Part shown: positions 59,719 to 64,000 of the stretch, one piece after another
Layout of the letters: the number at the start of each line of letters is the position of its first letter
Numbering within the stretch: the first letter of the stretch is position 1
From: Anthropogastromicrobium sp050944455
GTDB lineage: Bacteria > Bacillota > Clostridia > Lachnospirales > Lachnospiraceae
Assembly (NCBI GenBank): GCA_050944455.1
Contig: JBMNRC010000012.1
Span: 1 to 64,000 of the forward strand
Reading direction: 5' to 3'
DNA length: 64,000 nt
Position numbers and translations under genes: made by a program
Notes under the pieces: generated by a model
The model's database searches: none
What the model was told of the DNA's origin: nothing
Seen by the model: only the letters and a program-made list of their open reading frames with translations

Positions 59719-60372
59719 TCATTTTTCCGGCGTGACCGGCTCTTCGTACTCCCTGCCGAGAGCGAAAGCTTTCCGGTTCATCTCCCGGAACTTTTCCGGC
59801 ACCACGGCGTCCAGCGCGGCAAGCCATGCTTCCTCCGGAAAATCAAAATACCGGGAGAGCCTGCCGACCAGCACGATATTCACGCATCTGGCCGAACCGG
59901 CCTGCTCCGCCAGGGAAAGGCAGTCCATCGCGTCGACAGCCGCGCCGGCAGCCCGCATCTTGGTGACGAGCTGATCAGGGTAGGCCGCGGCGCCGGTGAT
60001 CACCGGCATCGGGTTGATCTTCTGCGTGTTGGTGATCAGCTGCCCGTCCTTTTTCAGGTACGGCAGCCATCTGGCCGCCTCCAGCAGTTCAAACGACAGG
60101 ATGTAATCCGCCTCTCCCTTCTCGATCAGGGGGGACGCCACGTCCGACCCATACCGCACATAAGTGACCACGCTTCCGCCGCGCTGGCTCATTCCGTGAA
60201 CTTCCGAGACCTTGACATCGTACCCCTCGTTCAGGAAGAGCCGCCCGAGCAGCCTCGAAGCCAGAAGAGTTCCCTGCCCGCCGACGCCGACGATCATGAT
60301 ATTCACCGTATCCGACGCCCGGTCCGCCGGGCTGATGGCTGCCGGATTTCCGTCTTTCACTGATTCCATCAT
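59719..60372 (-). CDS. iorB: Indolepyruvate:ferredoxin oxidoreductase, beta subunit
   Basis: Gamma-domain subunit that binds CoA in the oxidative decarboxylation of arylpyruvates to aryl-acetyl-CoA. The 217-residue protein has IMIVGVGGQGTLLASRLLG, KVSEVHGMSQRGGSVVTYVRYG and the SFELLEA block. Gene begins at ATG 60372, 2 bp after the iorA stop; ATG 60369 is an alternative. About 22 residues precede the usual start of the family. Ends the operon, followed by a terminator. Confidence 0.93.
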   Translation of the reverse strand: MMESVKDGNPAAISPADRASDTVNIMIVGVGGQGTLLASRLLGRLFLNEGYDVKVSEVHGMSQRGGSVVTYVRYGSDVASPLIEKGEADYILSFELLEAARWLPYLKKDGQLITNTQKINPMPVITGAAAYPDQLVTKMRAAGAAVDAMDCLSLAEQAGSARCVNIVLVGRLSRYFDFPEEAWLAALDAVVPEKFREMNRKAFALGREYEEPVTPEK

Positions 60373-60374
60373 CT

Positions 60375-62222
60375 TCAGGCTTTCTCCTCTCCTGTCTTCA
60401 TATGATCAAGGTCGTACTGCGAGTACGCCGGCTGCAGCGGCGCGCGCGGATTTCCGTCCGCGTCCACAATGGCCCCGAAACGGCACATCTGCTGGCAGAC
60501 GCCGCATCCGACGCACTGGGTCGCGTCGATCGCGGAGCACGGGCGGGACGCGCTGCCCTGCGCTTCCTCCCGCTTCACCAGGGAGATGGAGGGGCAGCCG
60601 ATCTTCATGCAGGCCCTGCAGCCGACGCACCTGGACGGATCCACGCGGAACGGCTTTCTGTGCTTCACGTATTTGAGCAGAACGCACGGCCGGCGGCTGA
60701 TGATCACCGAGGGAGCCTGGACGGCGAGCTCCTCCGTGACAACCCGGTCGCAGGCCTCCAGATCATAAGGGTCGACGACGCGGACCCTCTCCCTTGGGAA
60801 CCCCATGGCCATGCAGAGCTGCTCCAGGTCGATTCTCCCCGCCGGCTCGCCCCTGAGGTTGTAGCCGGTCGTCGGATTCTGCTGGTGCCCGGTCATACCC
60901 GTGATCGAGTTGTCCAGGATGATCGACACGGAATTGCTCTCATTGTAGGCGATGTTGGCCAGGCCGGTCATGCCGGAATGCATGAACGTGGAATCGCCGA
61001 TCACGCCGACGGTTTTCCGCTCCGCCTCCGCTCCCCTCGCCTTGTTGAACCCGTGCATGCCCGACAGCGACGCGCCCATGCACACATTCAGGTCCATCGC
61101 GTTGAGCGGGGCCACCGCGCCGAGCGTGTAGCATCCGATGTCCCCGTAAACCATGCAGTTATGCTTTTTGAGCGTGTAGAACAGCCCGCGGTGAGGGCAG
61201 CCGGAGCACATGAGCGGAGGGCGGGCCGGAATCGGATCATCCACCGCCATGCTTTCCCTTTCCGGTATTCCGCAGCATTTCGCGACGATCCGCTGGGAAA
61301 ACTCATCCACCATGGGGAAAAGCGACTTCCCTTCCACCGCGATTCCGATCTGCCTGCAGTGGTTTTCGATGACCGGGTCCAGTTCCTCGATCACCAGCAC
61401 ACGGTCCACCGAAGCGGCGAAATCGCGGATTTTTTTCACCGGCATCGGCCAGGCCATGCCGAGCTTCAGGATGCTGTATTTCCCGCCGAATACCTCTCTG
61501 GCATACTGGTAGGAAGTTCCGGAGGTGATGATGCCCACGCTGCGGTCCGTCCCGGGAAGGATGAAATTGACCGGATCGGTTTCCGCCAGCTCCGTGAGAG
61601 CCTTCGTACGCTCCTCCACGCGGTAGTGGGCGCGCTTTGCCTGCGCCGGCATCATCACGCGCTCCTGGTCTTTCACATAGGGAAGCAGTTCTCTCTCCTC
61701 GCGCTCGCCGGTCTCGACAACGCTCTGGGAGTGGGAAATCCGGGTGCAGAGACGCAAGAAAACCGGCGTGTGAAACTTTTCGGAGAGGTCAAAAGCCTTC
61801 ACGGTGAAGTCCCGGGCCTCCCGCGAATCCGACGGCTCCAGCATCGGGACCTTGGCGGCAATCGCGTAATGACGGGAATCCTGCTCGTTCTGCGACGAGT
61901 GCATGCCGGGATCGTCCGCGACGCAGATCACAAGGCCGGCGTTGGCGCCGATATAGGAGATTGAGAACAGGGGGTCCGCCGCAACGTTCAGGCCCACATG
62001 CTTCATGCAGGATGCTGCGCGCTGCCCGGCAAGGCTCGCGCCGAAAGCCGCCTCCAGGGCGACTTTCTCGTTCGGAGCCCACTCGCAGTATATCTCATCG
62101 TATTTCGCCGCCTCCTCCGTTATCTCGGTGCTCGGAGTTCCCGGATAGCTGGAGACGAATCCGCACCCGGCCTCGTACAGGCCGCGGGCTGCGGCTTTAT
62201 TTCCCAACATCAGTTCTTTCAC
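60375..62222 (-). CDS. iorA: Indolepyruvate:ferredoxin oxidoreductase, alpha subunit
   Basis: Oxidises indolepyruvate, phenylpyruvate and similar aryl-2-oxo acids using thiamine diphosphate, passing electrons to ferredoxin. The 615-residue protein joins the two ThDP domains (residues 1-380: GFVSSYPGTPSTEI; and SGCPHRGLFYTLKK, GDIGCYTLG, with GDSTFMHSG...NSITGMTGHQQ as the GDS-NN cofactor motif) to a C-terminal two-[4Fe-4S] ferredoxin domain (CVGCRACMKIGCP and CVGCGVCQQMCRFG). The GTG at 62222 is the start because it follows GGAAAGGA and gives the known opening; an upstream ATG frame is unlike the family. Operates with iorB. Confidence 0.95.
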   Translation of the reverse strand: MKELMLGNKAAARGLYEAGCGFVSSYPGTPSTEITEEAAKYDEIYCEWAPNEKVALEAAFGASLAGQRAASCMKHVGLNVAADPLFSISYIGANAGLVICVADDPGMHSSQNEQDSRHYAIAAKVPMLEPSDSREARDFTVKAFDLSEKFHTPVFLRLCTRISHSQSVVETGEREERELLPYVKDQERVMMPAQAKRAHYRVEERTKALTELAETDPVNFILPGTDRSVGIITSGTSYQYAREVFGGKYSILKLGMAWPMPVKKIRDFAASVDRVLVIEELDPVIENHCRQIGIAVEGKSLFPMVDEFSQRIVAKCCGIPERESMAVDDPIPARPPLMCSGCPHRGLFYTLKKHNCMVYGDIGCYTLGAVAPLNAMDLNVCMGASLSGMHGFNKARGAEAERKTVGVIGDSTFMHSGMTGLANIAYNESNSVSIILDNSITGMTGHQQNPTTGYNLRGEPAGRIDLEQLCMAMGFPRERVRVVDPYDLEACDRVVTEELAVQAPSVIISRRPCVLLKYVKHRKPFRVDPSRCVGCRACMKIGCPSISLVKREEAQGSASRPCSAIDATQCVGCGVCQQMCRFGAIVDADGNPRAPLQPAYSQYDLDHMKTGEEKA

Positions 62223-62268
62223 GGATCGTTCCTTTCCTGCCGTCCGGCAGACCGTCTGTGCCGGCGGA

Positions 62269-63930
62269 TTACTGTTTCGCTTCACCCGTATCCTGAAGGC
62301 TGATCTCGCGCGCGACCAGCTTATCCACGCCGTAGCGCCTGCGCAGAAGCGGTTTCTGGATCTTGCCGGTCGCGTTGCGCGGCACATCGGCGAAGATGAT
62401 TTTTCTGGGTCTCTTGTAGCGGGCCAGAGCATTGCAGTAGTCCAGGATCTCCTCCTCCGTCGCCGTCATTCCCTGCTTGAGCTGGATGACGGCTCCGGGA
62501 ATTTCGCCGAGACGTTTATCCGGCAGCCCGATCACCGCGACGTCGTGGATTTTCGGATTCGTGTGCAGAAAATCCTCGATCTCCACCGGATAGATGTTCT
62601 CGCCGCCCATGACGATGACGTCCTTTTTGCGGTCGATCAGGTAATAGAAGCCGTCCTCGTCCTGGAGCGCCACGTCCCCGGTTTTGAGCCAGCCGTCGCC
62701 CGGGAGCACTTCCCTCGTGGCTTCCGGGTTCTTGTAGTAGCAGACCATGACGCCGGGCCCTTTGACGCAGAGTTCCCCGGCCTGGCCCCGCTTCACTTCC
62801 TGATAGTTATCATCGACGATCTTGCATTCCCAGCGGTAGCCCGGAATGCCGATCGCGCCGGCCTTGCCGTCATGCCCGATTCCCAGATGCACGCATCCGG
62901 GGCCGGTGGATTCGGACAGGCCGTAGTTGGTGTCGTACTGCTGGCCCGGGAAATAATCGTGCCAGTGCCTGACGAGGGACGGGGGAACCGGCTGCGCGCC
63001 GATATGCATCAGGCGCCACTGGCTGACTTCGTAGTCGGAAAGCCTGATATCGCCGCGGTCCAGCGCGTCCAGGATGTCCTGGGCCCACGGAACCAGCAGC
63101 CACACGATGGTGCATTTCTCCTCGGAAACCGCGCGGAGGATGATATCCGGTTTTGTCCCGGTGAGCAGCACCGCTTTGCCGCCCGCCATCAGGCTTCCCA
63201 TCCAGTGCATCTTGGCGCCGGTGTGATACAGCGGCGGAATGCACAGAAAGACGTCGTCATGCTGTGTCAGGTGATGCTTCTGCTCCATCTCGGCCGCCTG
63301 CGTCAGCGAGCGGTGCTTGTGCAGGATCGCCTTGGGGAACCCGGTCGTCCCGGAGGAGAAATAGATGGCGGCGTCATCATCGTCCGTCAGCGGAATGAGC
63401 GGAGCCTTGCTGGAATAATCCGCCACCAGATCGTGGTAATCGTCCGCGAAGGTCGGGCAGTTCGCGCCGACGTAGATCAGCAGGCGTCCCCGGCTGAACT
63501 TCTCCTCGATCGCCTCGATGCGGCCTATGAACTGCGGCCCGAAGAACAGCACTTCCACATCAGCCAGATCCGCGCAGTACTGGATTTCATCCGACGAGTA
63601 GCGGAAATTGAAGGGTACCGCGACGGCGCCCGACTTGAGAATGCCGAAATAGATCGGGAGCCATTCCAGGCAGTTCATCATCAGGATGGCGACTTTCTCG
63701 CCCTTTCTCACGCCCTTGTCGAGCAGCATGTTCGCGACGCGGTTGGCTTTCTCGTCGAAAACGCTCCAGGTGATCTGGTGGCGGAAAGGCCGGTCCGAAG
63801 TCGGCTGGATCAGCGAATAATCCTTCCAGGTGATCTTCCGGTTTTCCGGCATCCCGTAATTGAGCTCGACCAGGGCAGTCTCGTCCCCGTACAGTTTTGC
63901 GTTTTTTTCCAGTACATCAGTAATCGGCAT
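62269..63930 (-). CDS. AMP-forming acyl-CoA synthetase, operon partner of ior
   Basis: Makes acyl-CoA from a carboxylic acid, ATP and CoA. The 553-residue protein has the AMP-binding signature YFSSGTTGFPKA, TNYGLSESTGPG, the hinge motif GWLKTGDVALQDEDGFYYLIDRKKD and the late lysine motif RNATGKIQKPLLR. First gene of the operon with iorA (46 bp gap) and iorB. IOR makes aryl-acetyl-CoA, so this enzyme may act on aryl acids such as phenylacetate or indoleacetate. Family alone does not show this. GGAAAGGATCTGTC precedes ATG 63930. Confidence 0.9.
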   Translation of the reverse strand: MPITDVLEKNAKLYGDETALVELNYGMPENRKITWKDYSLIQPTSDRPFRHQITWSVFDEKANRVANMLLDKGVRKGEKVAILMMNCLEWLPIYFGILKSGAVAVPFNFRYSSDEIQYCADLADVEVLFFGPQFIGRIEAIEEKFSRGRLLIYVGANCPTFADDYHDLVADYSSKAPLIPLTDDDDAAIYFSSGTTGFPKAILHKHRSLTQAAEMEQKHHLTQHDDVFLCIPPLYHTGAKMHWMGSLMAGGKAVLLTGTKPDIILRAVSEEKCTIVWLLVPWAQDILDALDRGDIRLSDYEVSQWRLMHIGAQPVPPSLVRHWHDYFPGQQYDTNYGLSESTGPGCVHLGIGHDGKAGAIGIPGYRWECKIVDDNYQEVKRGQAGELCVKGPGVMVCYYKNPEATREVLPGDGWLKTGDVALQDEDGFYYLIDRKKDVIVMGGENIYPVEIEDFLHTNPKIHDVAVIGLPDKRLGEIPGAVIQLKQGMTATEEEILDYCNALARYKRPRKIIFADVPRNATGKIQKPLLRRRYGVDKLVAREISLQDTGEAKQ

Positions 63931-64000
63931 GACAGATCCTTTCCCTTGCGCACTTTCTTTTCCCTTTTCTGTTTTGAAACCGCGGGCCGGTCCGCCGGCT

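Overview
The window reads as a GC-rich (high 50s percent by eye) low-order Firmicute, most likely an anaerobic gut Clostridia and probably Lachnospiraceae-like. The support is indirect: YesM/YesN-type two-component regulation of a sugar ABC system, a LytR-CpsA-Psr protein, a CsoR-CopA operon, indolepyruvate:ferredoxin oxidoreductase, M20 and M24 peptidases of clostridial type, strong AGGAGG ribosome sites, and sigma-A promoters with 16-18 bp spacers. No taxon was confirmed by search.

Region by region. Positions 1-1500 hold the tail of an AT-hook-like, possibly transposase, protein, then trmB and a tRNA-Lys(CTT). Positions 1976-8370 hold a five-gene plus-strand operon: glf, rfbF, rfbG, rfbH and a thiamine-diphosphate enzyme. 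It looks like a pathway to a CDP-3,6-dideoxy-4-keto sugar that is then extended by a two-carbon unit. This operon is bracketed by a second, identical tRNA-Lys at 8707. Positions 9025-19225 hold envelope genes (PAP2-like protein, multipass membrane protein, TPM protein, D,D-carboxypeptidase, beta-lactamase-fold hydrolase, DUF4203-like protein), two zinc-ribbon proteins and a cold-shock gene. Positions 19459-31526 hold ilvE, a GT2 glycosyltransferase, an M24 peptidase, a DUF885-like protein, metG, an M14 carboxypeptidase lipoprotein, nagA and an M20 dipeptidase. Positions 31717-34558 hold mgtE with a long structured leader, then a Nudix hydrolase.

Positions 34764-48385 form a minus-strand glycan-use locus: GH36 alpha-galactosidase, DUF2264 protein coupled to an acylphosphatase, GH88/105 unsaturated uronyl hydrolase, solute-binding protein, YesN, YesM and two ABC permeases. 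The promoters of the binding protein and of the permeases share the same direct-repeat operator, the best candidate for the YesN binding site. No ABC ATPase is present, so a shared MsmX/UgpC-type ATPase elsewhere is probably used.

Positions 48742-64000 hold a Y-family polymerase, a csoR-copA copper operon, a MATE transporter, dus, an LCP protein, and an operon of acyl-CoA synthetase, iorA and iorB. The csoR-copA operon has two palindromic operators. Its CopA carries two extra C-terminal metal-binding domains, the last one preceded by its own in-frame ribosome site and ATG.

Recurring themes are short tandem repeats of about 22-60 bp in several intergenic regions and long acidic or low-complexity extensions on otherwise standard proteins (MgtE, LCP protein, CsoR, MetG linker). 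The most interesting items are the internal CopZ-like start in copA, the paired YesN-type operators, the mgtE leader with competing hairpins, and the tRNA-Lys-bracketed dideoxysugar/ThDP operon.
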